Source: Zopfochytrium polystomum
Lineage: Eukaryota; Chytridiomycota; Chytridiomycetes; Chytridiales; Chytridiaceae
Reading direction: 5' to 3'
Assembly (NCBI GenBank): GCA_025765615.1
Contig: JAIVFJ010000158.1
Span: 89,438 to 153,437, forward strand
Length of the DNA: 64,000 nt
Position 1 is the stretch's first letter, and every line of letters starts with the position of its first letter. Below, one piece after another: positions 13,518 to 25,503 of the stretch. The notes beneath the pieces were generated by a model. The model searched no databases. It was not told the DNA's origin and saw nothing but the letters and a program-made list of their open reading frames with translations. The translations under genes and the position numbers were made by a program.

Positions 13518-15529
13518 ATGCCGGGCGAAGCCGTCGCCGCAGACGCCGCTGATGCGCGGTGGCCATCGCCGCGGTCCGCCCGCTGGCGACCATACATGTA
13601 CCTTCCAAGCCTGATCGTGCTGTCCTTGTCCACGAGTATGGTGAGGATGCCGCGCCCCCCAACCAGCTACCCCACCACAACTTTGCGGCGCGCCCTGTCG
13701 CTTCGCCCGCTGCATTTTGCATCCCGCCCCTGACCGTTAATGTCATCCCCCCCCCACCCCCACCCCAAGTCCGCCGCCTCGGAAGCGCAGTTCTTGATTC
13801 AAAAGATTTGCCTGTCGCACTACCTCGCGCACGGCGTATCCGCGGCGGGCGCCCTCGCTGGCGACTCCATCACGTGCGACTCGTCCGAGATCCAGAGGGA
13901 GATCGCAGACTTTACGGCGACCCAGCTCTACATGACCGTGGTGCCGTCGCTCTTCACCTCCATCATCTTTGGATACTCGTCCGACATTGTGGGCCGCAAG
14001 CCCGTCATCACCGTCATGGCGCTCGTTGCCGCCTTTGCAGTGCTGTGCCCTTACGTCGTCGTCTCGTTTGATCTGCCTTTCCGGTTTTTCTACCTGCCGT
14101 ACTTGTTGATCGGCCTCACGGGCGGCTTTGCCGCCGCGGTGAGCGTCGGCTTTTCGAGCTTGGTCGACCTCACCACGACCGCGAATCGCGCTTCGGTCAT
14201 GGGTGTTTACTCTGGCATCACGACGTGCATCTCGCTTGTCGCGGTTCCCCTCGGTGGATACATCACCGGTAATCCAGATGTAGGCGATTTCGACGCGTTC
14301 TTGCCAGTCTTCCGCCTCTCCTCGGCTCTCGGCATCGTTGGCATTCTGTGCGTTTTTCCTCTTCAATTCTTGCTTTTTTCTTTTTCGGTCAAGCGATCGG
14401 GGGTGCGTTCCCGCTAATTGTCGCCCATACAGTCTCCTCATCTTTGGAACGTCCGAAACGTTGGCCAAAAAGTCCAGCGATGCACCCTCTCCACTCAAAT
14501 CCATCCTGGCCATGCCGGCGGCCATTTTGGCAAAGAGCGGACCTGCGCTGAAACGCGTGCCGCTGCCGCTCCTCGTGTTGCAAATCCTTCTCAGCTCCAC
14601 CACCGCTCGACTGGTCTTCGACACGCAGCTGTCGAACTACCGCTTCGGCTGGGGGCCTCAAGACACCTCGCTCTTCAGCTTTATCGATATGATCGCCAGC
14701 GGAATCCTCACCGCCCTGATTCTACCGGGCGTCGAGGGGATCTTACGAAGATTGTTCAACAGGCACGCATCGCGACGCGCCGCGGCTGGCACCGACGTGG
14801 AGGCGGTTGCGACAACGGCGGCGCCTCGACCTCCGAGCGAAGAGAGTCCGCTGCTTGGGGATGGTGCCCGCGGTTCTTCCCCGCTGCCTCGAGGGGTTTC
14901 TCCGTCCCTGCCAATTGAGGATGACGAAGCAAAGAAGGATTCTGTTCACGAGGACGAACAGAGGACCGTTACTGTCAAAGTGCACTCGTATCTGATACGG
15001 TACTCGATGGCCGGAGCGGTTGCAGGAGCGCTGATTTTCGCGAGTGCGACGCAAGGATGGATGTGGCTCGCAGGTTCGTTTTTTTTTGCTTTGCGAGGCC
15101 TCTCGTTCCAAATTCCTGGCGAGCCTGATTTGCGGTGAAAAAAATGCAGGCGTTCCTGTTTTGGGGCTGGTGTACATTGGTGGAACTTGCGTGCGGCTTT
15201 CGATATCGGAGTATGTCCCTCCTACCGAAATGGCACTTACGAACTCGATAATTGGATTTGTCGACTCTATCGCAATCTTGTTTGCCACTTGGGTGAGGAT
15301 GGATGGCTGCACTGCTGGATTCTGGTTTTTGGAACTTGACGACTTTCTTCCTTTGATGCAGGTTGCTACTTTCCTTTACCCCCACTACTACTATATGGTT
15401 GCCGCGATCTACTCAATCATTCTTAGCATCGCTCTCCTTGTGAAATTGAAACCACCACCTCCACACCAATCCGCGACTGACACTGACAGCCCGTCCGCCG
15501 GCGAAACCGATACCGCTGGAACCCTCTGA
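13518..15529 (+). CDS. MFS transporter, tandem copy 2 (5 exons, about 550 aa)
   Basis: Paralogue of the gene at 9770. Exons inferred: 13518-13640, 13770-14347, 14433-15073, 15150-15292 and 15362-15529. Intron positions and phases (0,2,1,0) are identical to copy 1, so the pair arose by tandem duplication. It keeps GYSSDIVGRKP and the SLVDLTTTANR block, the central acidic loop with EDEQRTVTVK, and a Pro-rich C-tail. The start at ATG 13518 gives a shorter N-tail than copy 1. A plasma or vacuolar membrane carrier is likely, substrate unknown. Confidence 0.85.
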
Positions 15530-15892
15530 GAGAACGGCCCGGGACGCCCCACCCACACCTAGTTCCTTCTATCTGACTCCTAAAAACCTTGCAAACCCTC
15601 CATCTGGAGAGTTTCTTCGGAGAGTCGCTAGTTGGAACCCTTTCATTGGCGCACAGGTTTTGTTGGTGGGGCGCACACGCGAAGCTGTTCGCGCTGCTTG
15701 TGATGGGACCTCGAGCGCGTGCGCACCTCTTCTTCTATTTTTTCACATTCTTCTTCACTGTTTGTCCTTTCCGTTGTCGACCTCATGAAGTGGCCACCCA
15801 GAAGAAGACTACGCGACCAGGAACTCACACACACATAAAAAAAAAAAAAAAAAAGAAAAGAAAAAAGCAGAGAAAGAAACGATCTGGCAGCC

Positions 15893-16264
15893 ATGGGGAA
15901 AGACACTGACAAGGTGCAGTTCTGGTTTGGTTGGACTTGTCCGCCTGGACACACAGGCAATGCTGACCGATTAGCCATGCTAGATGTACATTGTGAGGCG
16001 ATTTCAGAATCCTTTCCCGCAAAACAGGTTGATATTAAACGATCGTCACAACTATCCCTTTTCCCACGGCAATCCAAGACGCACTCGGAGTGGTCAACGC
16101 TCCACTTTGGGCACGGGTAAGACGGCGATTGGGCTTCTGTTATCAACCTTCCAACAGTCGCAACACTCACCCTGCAGATCTCCAGTGGTTACAAGGGAAA
16201 AAAGACCGGCCGAGAGTTTCAGAGGTTGCCTTTCTACTGGTGAGGAATGGCCGATCCGCGCCTT

Positions 16265-16299
<35 letters not shown>

Positions 16300-18174
16300 C
16301 CTCCCCCGCTTCGCCCACTAACTGCAGTGGCCAACTCCGCAGCTGCGCTCTCTCGCTGACGCCTTTCGAAAACCCGCGGTGCACGAAAGACGGATACATT
16401 TTTGAACTTCTGTGAGCAAGCGCCAGTCATCATTGAGACCTTGTTTTTTTGTAACATTGCTTTCAAGAAATATAGTTCCGTGGCTAAAGAAGCATGGAAC
16501 AAACCCAATCACCGGGGAGCCTCTGGCGACCAAGGACCTTATCACATTGCATTTTCACAAAAATTCGTCTGGCGAGTACCATGACCCCATCACGTTCAAG
16601 GTCTTTACAGAGGTATGCACCGTCTGGGGAGTTGCGGACACTCACTTGTGCCTACCCCCACCACCAAAGAGCACTCACATCGTCGCTGTCGGAACAACTG
16701 GTCACGTGTACGCGTACGAGTCGATTGACGAACTGAATATCAAACCAAAGAATTGGAATGACCTGATGACGGACGAGCCATTCAAGCGTAAAGATTTAAT
16801 TACAATTCAGGTGCCCACGAATCTTTGCGAAAAATCGTCAATCGCCGTAAATGCTAACATCACAAACAGGATCCCCACAACCTTGCCGGTCGAGACATTA
16901 GTCAATTTCACTACCGCGCCAAAGGGCTGGAGCTGCCGGACTCTGTCGCCGCTTCGACCGGCACCGGTGCGTCCACCTCCAGCAGCGACGCCATCAACGC
17001 CCGCGGCACCACTGCACGCATTCTCGCTGAAATGGCGCCGAAAAAGCCAGCAGCCCCGCCCGCAACGTCGTCCTCTGCTGTCACGCCTTCTTTCGTTCCC
17101 GTCGCCTCCCGCTCCTACAACCAGGCCCACTTTTCAAACAATGCCGTCGCCGCTTCGTTCACGTCCTTGGGTGCCGTTGCGGTCACCAACAACGCGCCGG
17201 CTGTCATCTCGGACGACGAGTACCTGATCAGCAAGGTGAAGGGCAATGGGTACGCTCAAATTAAAACAAGTTTGGGAGACTTGAACATTGAGCTGTACTG
17301 TGGCGACACTCCAAGAACATGCTTAAACTTCCTAATGCTTGCAAAGTCCGGTAGGTCGCGAGGAAACTGTTTACAGAATCCCTGAGGTCTTGAACTTATC
17401 TCACGCCACGCCACGCCCCACCAGGCTACTACAAAAACGTTCCCTTCCATCGTTTGATCCCAAAGTTTATGATACAAACGGGCGACCCGACCGGAACGGG
17501 CAAAGGCGGTAAATCGTACTACGGCTACCCCTTCCCGGACGAATTCCACCCCAACCACTCGCACAAGGAGCGAGGGACCCTGTCCATGGCAAACCGCGGT
17601 ACCGACACCAACCAGTCCCAGTTTTTCGTCACGTTTGGCGCCTGCACGCACTTGGACAAGAAGCACACCGTCTTTGGCAAAGTCGTGGGGGGCATGGACG
17701 TTCTGGACAAGATGGAGAGCGTGCCCGCGGATAAGTTGGACAAGCCAAAGGTGTGGACACGTTTCTGGCTGCCATCTCCCTCCCTCCCTCCCCCTCTCTA
17801 AGCGTTATATTCCAATTTGCTTTTTGCAGCTCCCCATTACCATGGAAGACGTCGTCGTGTTTGTCGACCCGTTCGACGACGTCCGCAAAGTGATTGCCGG
17901 TGAGGACGAGGCCACCGTGAAGAAGCGAGCCCGCGACGCCGCGCGGCAGTCGCGGCGCGAGGCCAGTGAGCGGGCCAACGAGGCCCCCGCGTCGTCCGGC
18001 GGGGCGATCGGCAAATACCTCAACCTCGAGACGGCAAAGAAACGCGCAAGCGAGAGCGTGATCGCGGACGACGTCGTGACGCGAGGGGCGCCAGGGACGG
18101 GGGCCGCTGCGGCAGAAGGCGAGAAGAAGAAGAAGCCAAAGACGGGAGGGTTTTCGAATTTCGATTCGTGGTAG
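15893..18174 (+). CDS. PPIL2: U-box peptidyl-prolyl isomerase, PPIL2/Cyp60 family (10 exons, about 542 aa)
   Basis: Nuclear spliceosome-associated cyclophilin with an N-terminal U-box ubiquitin-ligase-type domain. Exons inferred: 15893-15913, 15984-15992, 16079-16116, 16186-16239, 16343-16411, 16468-16612, 16670-16810, 16870-17350, 17425-17750 and 17830-18174; the summed frame is intact. The U-box region is readable as RLPFYCCALSL...NIVPWLKKHGTNP...HIVAVGTTG. A variable Ala/Ser-rich linker follows, then the cyclophilin domain from about 17236 with FHRLIPKFMIQTGDPTGTG and SQFFVTFG. The aromatic position before DKKHTVFG is Leu where most active cyclophilins have Trp, as in other PPIL2 proteins that deviate here. 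The end FSNFDSW matches the family's C-terminus. Exon 2 is a 9-nt microexon. Confidence 0.9.
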
Positions 18175-18594
18175 ATGGGGAGTGTGGTGGGGTATTGGAG
18201 TGGGGTGTATTTAAAAAAAGAAAAAATTAGGCAACACGACTGGCTTCTCTCCAACTCCGCTTGCAAAGAAGCTCATACAGTACGTTGGCTTTTTTTTTTT
18301 TTCGTTTCTTTTGCCCGGAGGCAATCGAGCGTCAGTATTGCTTACGCAGTCCGGCTTCAAATAGCTCCTGCATTCGCGGATGATGCGGCTTGCTTTCTTT
18401 GTTGCTCCCGTTTGAGCCGAATGTTTGTAAATAAGTGACCCGAAGAAACCAATAAAAAAAAGAAAAAGAAAAAAAAAACATTTACTGGGGGAAAAAAACA
18501 AGAATAAAGAAACGCGAAGCTACAGGACGACGCGAAACGCGACTCAGGCCCCGAAGCGGGTTTTCCGTTGAACTGTTCCATCCCGCTACAGTTG

Positions 18595-19198
18595 ATGGGC
18601 GGAACATGCTCGCGCGCGGGGCGCGACCCTCCCTCAAAGCCCTCCCCGCCCAGGGGCTTCTCCATATCCTCGATAAGTGAGTGACCGCCCCGAGGGCGAG
18701 CCCTCGCCATCTTCGCTTCCCCCCTTCCTGCCGGGGCCTACCCGATACCCACGCCGATACGCGAAAAAAGAAAAAGCGCTGTCACACTTTTCCTTCAACG
18801 TTGAACGCTTAATCCCCCCACACCAACTCCTCTATAAAAAAATCCACCAATACACCCCCGCCCAAAAAGCCTCCTTCCACACCGCGTCACGATTCACCTC
18901 CTCCGACGTCCTCACCCTCCCGGCCCTCGCCACCGCCTACGACCTTGCGCCGCCTTTCAGAGGGCGGATCGAGGGAAAGGGCAGCTCATCCGTCACTACG
19001 ACCGTCAGACGCAAAGCCGATCGGAAACTGGTAGGGTAAACAAAACGAGGAAGGGAGGGGGGTGAGATGTGATCTTATTCTTGTTTTGAAGAAAGAGTGG
19101 GGGTTGCGAGGGGTGATCGTTGCCTTCACTTTCTTTCCTAACTTAACCAACCTAACCAACCCAACCTTCCACTACCACCTCCGTCCCCGAATCCTCCA

Positions 19199-19237
<39 letters not shown>

Positions 19238-19849
19238 ACACACAGCTCGTCCTGAAGCGCGTCCAAAAATCCGAGCTTCCGCCGCACCTCTGGTACGTGA
19301 AGCCCTGCACGTGCGGAAAGGTCGGGTGCGCCGGCGCAAAGTGCCCCGAGTTGCGCGCGGAGCGGACGCTCCCGCTCGAGCTCGTTCTGATGCGCGCGAG
19401 GGGGAGCGGTGGGTTTGGTTTTTCTTCTTTGTTGCGCGTGTTGTGTGTTAGTGTGTGTCTGTGTGCGCTAATTTTCTTTCGTTTTTCCTTTATATTTTTT
19501 TCTCTTTGCTATTGCGCTTTCGGGCGCCGGACTTTTGCTGTTCTGATCTCGACGGGGTTTTTTTTTCGAACATCCAAAATTATAATTAGGGGACGGGCTG
19601 CCGGAGCTGGTTGAGGTCTTTGAGGACGAAACGTCGTACTACTACATCACCAAGACGCATGGGCTCCGACGACGAAAGTGGGGGGGATTTTTTTTATTTA
19701 TTTTTTTTTTATTTTTTAATCTGCAAACCCGCCTGGCCCCTATTTCCAACCCGGCCCGCAAACTCGCCAGACTTCGATCACTCAAAAGCTGGTTTCGGCC
19801 CGCGTTCTTCCCCTGCTCGTGGAGCGAGTACATGAGGAATTAGAGCGCG
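18595..19849 (+). CDS. Truncated CAMK/PAS-kinase-like protein kinase N-lobe, N-myristoylation-type start
   Basis: Inferred exons: 18595-18676, 18771-19030 (or start 18776), 19246-19408, 19590-about 19678, and a last exon from about 19776. The ATG at 18595 gives MGGTCSR, a plausible N-myristoylation plus Cys-acylation start, and keeps frame into exon 2. A glycine-rich segment GRIEGKGSSS is followed by LVLKRVQKSEL (candidate VAIK Lys), then PLELVLMRA (alpha-C) and LPELVEVFEDETSYYYIT, resembling CAMK/PASK N-lobes. A Cys-rich insert (CTCGKVGCAGAKC) lies between the Lys strand and alpha-C. No HRD or DFG motif follows before 20100, so the C-lobe is missing or lies in exons I could not place. A pseudokinase or broken gene is possible; the 3' end is uncertain. 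Confidence 0.45.
19201..19236. repeat. Poly-A tract inside an intron
   Basis: A run of about 36 A residues followed by CACACACAG, which serves as the inferred 3' splice site of the kinase-like gene. The length is likely polymorphic. Confidence 0.85.
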
Positions 19850-20992
19850 GGACCACTCCTCGTTTCCCCGCCCCGCAGATTTTGGGTTGGTCAGTCCTGG
19901 CGCGCCCTCGTGCATGTGTTTGTGCTTTATGTTCGACTGTAAATGTAGTTTCGTCGCCTGGTAAGTCCATTTACAGAAACTGGGACGTTATGTTGTCTTA
20001 CACAGACGCACAGGGAGTTTTTTAGATGTGGAGCCTCGATGACTCGGTTGTGGGACTTGTGGATGCAGTGGTCCAGCAAAAAAAAAAAATAAAAAAAATA
20101 AAAGAAGATATCAGCACCCAAGATTGCTTTTGCTTTCGTCTTTGGGAGATTTTGAAGTTGTCGTCGGGCCGAAGACTTTCTGTGTGAAATACGTGACTGT
20201 TTGTTTGTTCCAGTTACTACAGCTTCACGTCGAAGCGTTTTAGAAAACATCGAAATTTCTAAACGAAACCCAGAGGTTCAGCCAACATGAATTTTTTGTT
20301 ATGTTTTCTTCTCTTCTTTCCAGTCCCACCCGCTTTCAGTTCATCAGAAACCCTACCGCATAATTGTTTTACTTTTTGAAGGAAGTGCAACCGTTCTGAA
20401 CTGGCTGTTTACTGTGGGAAGGACTTTTCAACAGGGATGAAGTGAGGCAAAGCTGGGTTTTGTCACAATTATTAAAAATAACTGTGTGCTTGCAGGTACG
20501 TGCGGTCGTCTGTTTATCTGTTAATGTCCGCGGAGCATGATGGAGAGGCGAACTTTGTTGAGCGATGCGCGGAACAAGGTGCCTATCGTATCTTTGTGAT
20601 GGAGGAGAAAGAGGAGCAGAAGTAGGAGGAGCAGGTAGGGGAGGTGCCGTTGCTGTTTCTGCCCTTCGCCAAAAAACAAAAGAGGCCTTCAGCTTGACTA
20701 GCTGCACCAACGCGAGATGCTAGCTCCTGCCTCGTCAAGAGAGCCGCAAGTTGCTCCCCCCACGTATTATGTAATAAATGGGGAGTTACATAATTCTGTA
20801 AAGTGAAGAGAATAATCTTGAACTCCCTGCTGCGTACGTGGCAGGTGTTTATGTATGTTATATTGAGGAGTCGGCTCCTCGGGTTTCCAACTCGCTGTGT
20901 GCGTCTTCATAGAAGATTCTGTTTCTGGTTTTTTTTGTTCTAGGTTTGGTTCTGTCGCGTGTCTCTCCCTCACTCTCCCTCACTCTCTCCCT

Positions 20993-21005
20993 CTCTCTCG
21001 GCTGC

Positions 21006-21038
<33 letters not shown>

Positions 21039-21064
21039 TCTCTCGCTCTCTCTATCTCTCGCTC

Positions 21065-21136
<72 letters not shown>

Positions 21137-21160
21137 TCTCTCTGTCCCTCTTTCTGTCTC
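20993..21160. repeat. CT microsatellite
   Basis: Long CT array with scattered CG and AT interruptions. The interval 19850-21711 otherwise shows no supportable gene. An AC/CT compound repeat follows at 21381-21434. Confidence 0.9.
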
Positions 21161-21376
21161 TCACAGAAGCGGATTTGTCATTGATTTGTCATGCGAATTG
21201 CGGGTTGGATGCGGTTCGCGTCGAAGACAGCCGGAATGTTTTCTTCCTTTTTCTTTCAGGGGGAGACACCAACGGGGTGTCTTCGGCTTCCCTTTCCAGT
21301 CGTCTCTCTCTGTCTGGATAGTGCTTTCCCCCTGTCTAACAATCATCCATGTCTTCGCCATCTTGCTCTCATCTCT

Positions 21377-21380
<4 letters not shown>

Positions 21381-21419
<39 letters not shown>

Positions 21420-21434
21420 CTCTCTCTCTCTCTC
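21381..21434. repeat. (AC)n-(TC)n compound microsatellite
   Basis: About 17 AC units directly followed by about 10 TC units. Confidence 0.9.
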
Positions 21435-21711
21435 ATGTTTGGCCGGCCTTTGGGCTGGAAAGGGGGATACCAGTTGAAGCAAAGCGGAAAGCGGGCAAAG
21501 TTTCCCAAAAACAAAGAGTTGAGAAAGCACGAAAGAAAAAAACAAAGAATCAAACAAAAAGACAAAGAAACGCAGATAACGCAAGTATATTTAATTCTTC
21601 TGCCGCGCTTGCCCTTCGTGTGCTCGTCCCTTGGCGGCTGCGTTGACTGACTGCGTTAACAAAACAACCCCACTCCGCTTTGCCTCATCCCAACCGACCT
21701 TCGTTTGCACA

Positions 21712-23706
21712 ATGAGCTTCTCTTCGCTGTCAGCAAACACCGTGTTCAACTCGACGACACTGGCGTCCGGACCGACTCCCAGCTACCAAAAAAACTACCT
21801 TGACCGCATCGGGGTGTTCTTGGGCACCAACGAGCAGGGCCTCCTCCTCAGCGACGACCTGTGGCAAGTCATCTTGAGCGCGCTCACCGCCTGCGTTGAC
21901 CTCCTGGTCTCCGCGGTCTTGCTGTGGTTTGCTTACAGCTGGAACGACATTGTCATTTCCAACGTCGAGCCTGGCATCTTCACGGCGTTGGAGTCCTGGA
22001 CACTGAAGCCTCTTTGCTTTGGCGGTAGAGAGGGCACCAACGGCTCCAAGCAGCGCCGCCGCCGCACGCTGTGCATCCCTGCCACCATCACTGCGCTGAT
22101 CCTCATCGTCTGGTCCTTTGTTGTCGTTCCGTACATCTCTGGCGCTATTCCGCGCATCGTCGTACCGCAGAGTAAAACAATCCAGCTGGCCAAGATCGTC
22201 AACATCGAGGCCCTCCAAGTCGACGGAGTCAACTTTGACGAATGGGTTACCTCCGCCGACCAGCTGCTCTTCCGCAAGGCAAACGTGTCCCTCGTCGATC
22301 CGCCCGCCGACGCCCTCAACTACACCTACAAGGACGCGAGCGCGGTCCCCGTCGACTTTGTTCTGCTGACGTCCGGCTTCCAGGTCCAGTGGGGCCGCTC
22401 CGCAGTCAACATGACGACGAATTTGGCCGAGCTGAACATTGCCAACTGGACAAGCAGCAGAGCCTGTGCCGCCGACGTGTTTTGCATCAGCACGGACTCG
22501 AATTTCACTGGGGGCATCTACAAGGCGATCACTGCCGATTCCACGAACCTTCCGCAGCTCCAGCTGACCTACTCCGATTTCCACACTGGGATCGTGTCGA
22601 GCACGGCGCTCATCAATGGGCAGTCGACTTACGCCGCAGCAGTCAGCGACCGTATCAACATTGATTTCGTCAAGCTCCAAAACTACCTGGACGGAACGTA
22701 CGTCGTGCTCGAGTTCCGCTACCTCGACTTTTACCGCTCGACCCGTGCGACCACCGACTTCAACACCACGGTGTACGCGACGCTCCTCAACGCACTCAAC
22801 CTCGACTATTTCCCTCTCACCTTCCCGTCCAACAACGCCTCGGCCTGGTCGACATTCTACAAGCAGACGCAGGTCGGCGGGTGGAAAGATCGCCGCTACG
22901 TGTCCCCGACCACGGGTACGGCGGTCGACCAGCTCTGCCTCGCCGAATTCTTCCCGCGCGCCGGCGACGTCGACTACCACAACATGCTCCGCTGCACCGA
23001 GCTCCGCGTCCGCGTCGTCATGTCCGGCGTCGACGCCGCCGCCGTCGGCGCATGCTCCTCCGCTTCCCGCACCAAAAACACCACCCTCGTCAACTGGCAG
23101 TACGTCGACGACCCGGCTCCGCGCTGCTACACCACCGCCGGCACCGACCCCGTCCCGATCGGCGCGCGCCGCCTCGCGTCCATGCACGCCGAGTCCGCGC
23201 CGACCGCCGCGTCCGTCGTCGACGAAGATAACTACAGCTTTGCCCAGCGCGCAACAGGCTACGACCGCGCGGCCGCCCTCGCGCTCGACCTCGCGCCCGC
23301 CGCGTCCGTGCTGGCGCTGCTGTCAAAGACCGGCGGCGCCGGCGCCGGCGCCGCCGCCGAGCCCGTCACCGTCGTCGTCGGCCGCATCGTCGTCGTGCTG
23401 TCGTGGAAGGCGCTCGGCCTGCTCGCGGGCTTTGCCGCGGTGCTCGTCGTCGTCAGGGTCGTCAGCGGCGCGTTGGTGCCGAAGCACTTTCAGGATCCGT
23501 GGCACGTTGTGCTGCGCAAGGGCGTGGGGGCGGCCGGCAGCGGCCCGGGGACGGTTGGGAGGGGGAAAGGCAAGGGCGGCAAGGAGGAGGACGTGTACGT
23601 GCCAATGTCGGTCGAGGTCGACGAGCTGAAGGAGGAGCTGCACGTGCTATTGGAAGGGTCGCGGCTTGTCGCCGACGATGGGACTTTTATGCACGTTCGG
23701 CCTTGA
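21712..23706 (+). CDS. Intronless large membrane glycoprotein of unknown function (664 aa)
   Basis: Single uninterrupted frame. I chose ATG 21712 (MSFSSLSAN) over the upstream in-frame codon because that would add an unlikely leader. The protein has a hydrophobic segment at about residues 47-67, a second at about 117-138 preceded by an Arg-rich loop (KQRRRR), a large extracytoplasmic region with many NxS/T sequons and several cysteines (about 140-510), then a hydrophobic segment near residues 555-585 and an acidic cytoplasmic tail. This fits a multi-pass cell-surface protein seen in lineage-specific fungal families. GC-rich third positions match the host genes. No enzymatic motif was recognised. 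Confidence 0.75.
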   Translation: MSFSSLSANTVFNSTTLASGPTPSYQKNYLDRIGVFLGTNEQGLLLSDDLWQVILSALTACVDLLVSAVLLWFAYSWNDIVISNVEPGIFTALESWTLKPLCFGGREGTNGSKQRRRRTLCIPATITALILIVWSFVVVPYISGAIPRIVVPQSKTIQLAKIVNIEALQVDGVNFDEWVTSADQLLFRKANVSLVDPPADALNYTYKDASAVPVDFVLLTSGFQVQWGRSAVNMTTNLAELNIANWTSSRACAADVFCISTDSNFTGGIYKAITADSTNLPQLQLTYSDFHTGIVSSTALINGQSTYAAAVSDRINIDFVKLQNYLDGTYVVLEFRYLDFYRSTRATTDFNTTVYATLLNALNLDYFPLTFPSNNASAWSTFYKQTQVGGWKDRRYVSPTTGTAVDQLCLAEFFPRAGDVDYHNMLRCTELRVRVVMSGVDAAAVGACSSASRTKNTTLVNWQYVDDPAPRCYTTAGTDPVPIGARRLASMHAESAPTAASVVDEDNYSFAQRATGYDRAAALALDLAPAASVLALLSKTGGAGAGAAAEPVTVVVGRIVVVLSWKALGLLAGFAAVLVVVRVVSGALVPKHFQDPWHVVLRKGVGAAGSGPGTVGRGKGKGGKEEDVYVPMSVEVDELKEELHVLLEGSRLVADDGTFMHVRP

Positions 23707-24670
23707 AAGCAAAGAGAAAGAACTTTCATCGAGTTGGGGGTGGAAGGACGCGGTTGTAGTCTGTGTAGTTCGGACGGGGGCCTTTTCCCTTTTCTTCGCT
23801 TTTGTTTTTTTTTTTTTCAGTTTTTTTTTTCACTCACAGTGCCGCGAGGGAGGCTTGCGGTCTTCGAGTTCCACGCAGACATTACCATCAGTAATATTTG
23901 CGCTACCGAGTCTTCGACTGCTGCGAGTGCGTGTGTTGAGTGGTAGAGGCAGCTGGAACCAAGACCCGTATGTGTTCCATAATTGATGGTGAACCGAGGA
24001 AGTGTTAATTTCGCAATGACAATCTTCGCTTTCTGTAAGACGCCACCCCGCGGTGTGTTCTGTTTTCCAAACCGCAAACTGTGCTCTTCTTAACCCTTAA
24101 CTGTTGTTGCTGGTCACCGTGCCAAGATTGGCAGTGACCCTCAAACTTGTGACATACCTGAACCTGTACCAACTCGAATATCCCTGCACAATTAGCACCA
24201 GGAGGGGTCCACAGTGCGTGGTGAAGTGCAAAGCTTGAAACCAGCTATCGAGCCAGGCTGTTCATGTCTGGCAGATTTGTCATATGTCGCCATGAAGGGG
24301 CGATGTTGGTGACTGGGTTGTAGACAGAGTGGTCCCATGTAGAGGTCTTGGCACTGACTGTGTGGGACAGGCACAGAGCTCCAGTCTCACGCATCTGCTG
24401 TGCCACTGGCCTCATGAAGGAGATACCCTGTGGGCGGGATTCAACTGCAGGCGACAGATAAAGCATGTGTGTCTCTTCACCTATTGGAAGTGAAGCAGTC
24501 TATCTACAGAGGTGTTGGACAGTCTGGGAGTAGTGCAGCTCGCATAGGCCCATGAAGGGGATGGAGTCTGTCTATGATGGAGACAGGTGTGTGGCGCCTG
24601 TTCGAACCCTCTCACTCTGCTTTGGCAAAACGACTTTGCTGCGGAAGCGACTTTGCGGGGGTGTGTCAGA
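23707..24670. other. Transition from genic DNA to repeat mosaic, no gene seen
   Basis: T-rich tract at 23805-23832. After about 24100 the sequence becomes CpG-poor and resembles the repeats further right. No open frame with recognisable content. Confidence 0.5.
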
Positions 24671-24671
24671 A

Positions 24672-24970
24672 TGGTGGTGTGAGACTGTGCTCTCTAAATT
24701 CTCACCCTGGGCTATGGGTGGCAAATAGAGCAATGACCTAAATACCAATCCTGAAAAGTGAAAAGGGCAAAAAGGAGATGTCTCTGGGCCAGTGGACAGG
24801 ACAATGTATTTGGAGTCTTAAGAAGCCCAAGAAACACAAAGAAACTCTCTTACTACACAAAGAGAAGATTCTCTCTCTCAGATCAAAGGTAACTGTTAAA
24901 GGTGGCACACTAGCAAAGAATGTGCAGGGTTCTCTGGTCCATGACACAGAGTTGGCCCAATGGGAGGCAA
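24672..24970. repeat. Dispersed repeat, copy related to 52832-53120
   Basis: Begins TGTGAGACTGTGCTCTC and shares ordered blocks with 52832-53120 (CACCCTGGGCT, AATAGAGCAATG.CCTAAATACCAATCCT, TGTATTTGGAGTCT). The same start plus AGTCTCACA ends elsewhere suggest the edge of an LTR-type element. Confidence 0.7.
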
Positions 24971-25202
24971 AAGCCAAAGCCAATGGGGACCAGGAAATCT
25001 GGTGACAACACTGGAGGCACAAGAGGCAGGAAGCTCCAGGGAGCAGCACTAAGTGCAGCACTCCAATCCAACTGAAGAAGACAAGAGTAGGGAGGAAAGT
25101 GGCAAGATCCAGTCAGACTGTTGGAGCCACCACCATGGAGCAAAGCTCCCTCTCTGTCAAAGGCAAGCCCTAAGTTGGAGGGGGTTGGGCACAGAGGGCA
25201 AA

Positions 25203-25503
25203 TGTCAGGAACATGGCAGGACAGGGCATGGCAGACAAGGAACTGAGAGGAGAGAGGAGTGATGATTGTATTGTAAACAATAATTCACTTGAGGGATGGG
25301 ACAGGTCCCCCATCCCCCCTTTTACACCTTTTGAGAGTCAAGACTCAAAGAAAGTTCCAGAAAGAACAATTGGTAATAAAATGATAGCAATGATACTAAC
25401 AAGACAAGTCAGGAAAGCAAAGAAGGTTCCAGAAAGTCCAACAAGGTTCCATGAATGAATGTTCAAGAAGGTTCCAGAACGTTCCAGAGGGTGATTCATA
25501 ACA
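25203..25503 (-). mobile_element. Solo LTR, heat-shock-element LTR family, copy 1
   Basis: Reverse-complement copy of the TGTTATGAATCACCC...GTTCCTGACA LTR. It is flanked by the 5-bp duplication GCAAA on both sides. Diverged: the GAA/TTC array is partly decayed. It sits at the outer end of the left arm of a large inverted repeat. Confidence 0.9.

Noticed and set aside
20946..21650. 234-codon plus-strand frame
   Set aside because: Mostly Leu-Ser from the CT repeat; no codon bias or start context.
21730..23187. Long minus-strand open frame (485 codons) opposite the membrane glycoprotein
   Set aside because: GC-rich third positions of the real plus-strand gene remove stops on the other strand. 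The translation is Val/Gly/Asp/Arg-rich with no signal or motif.
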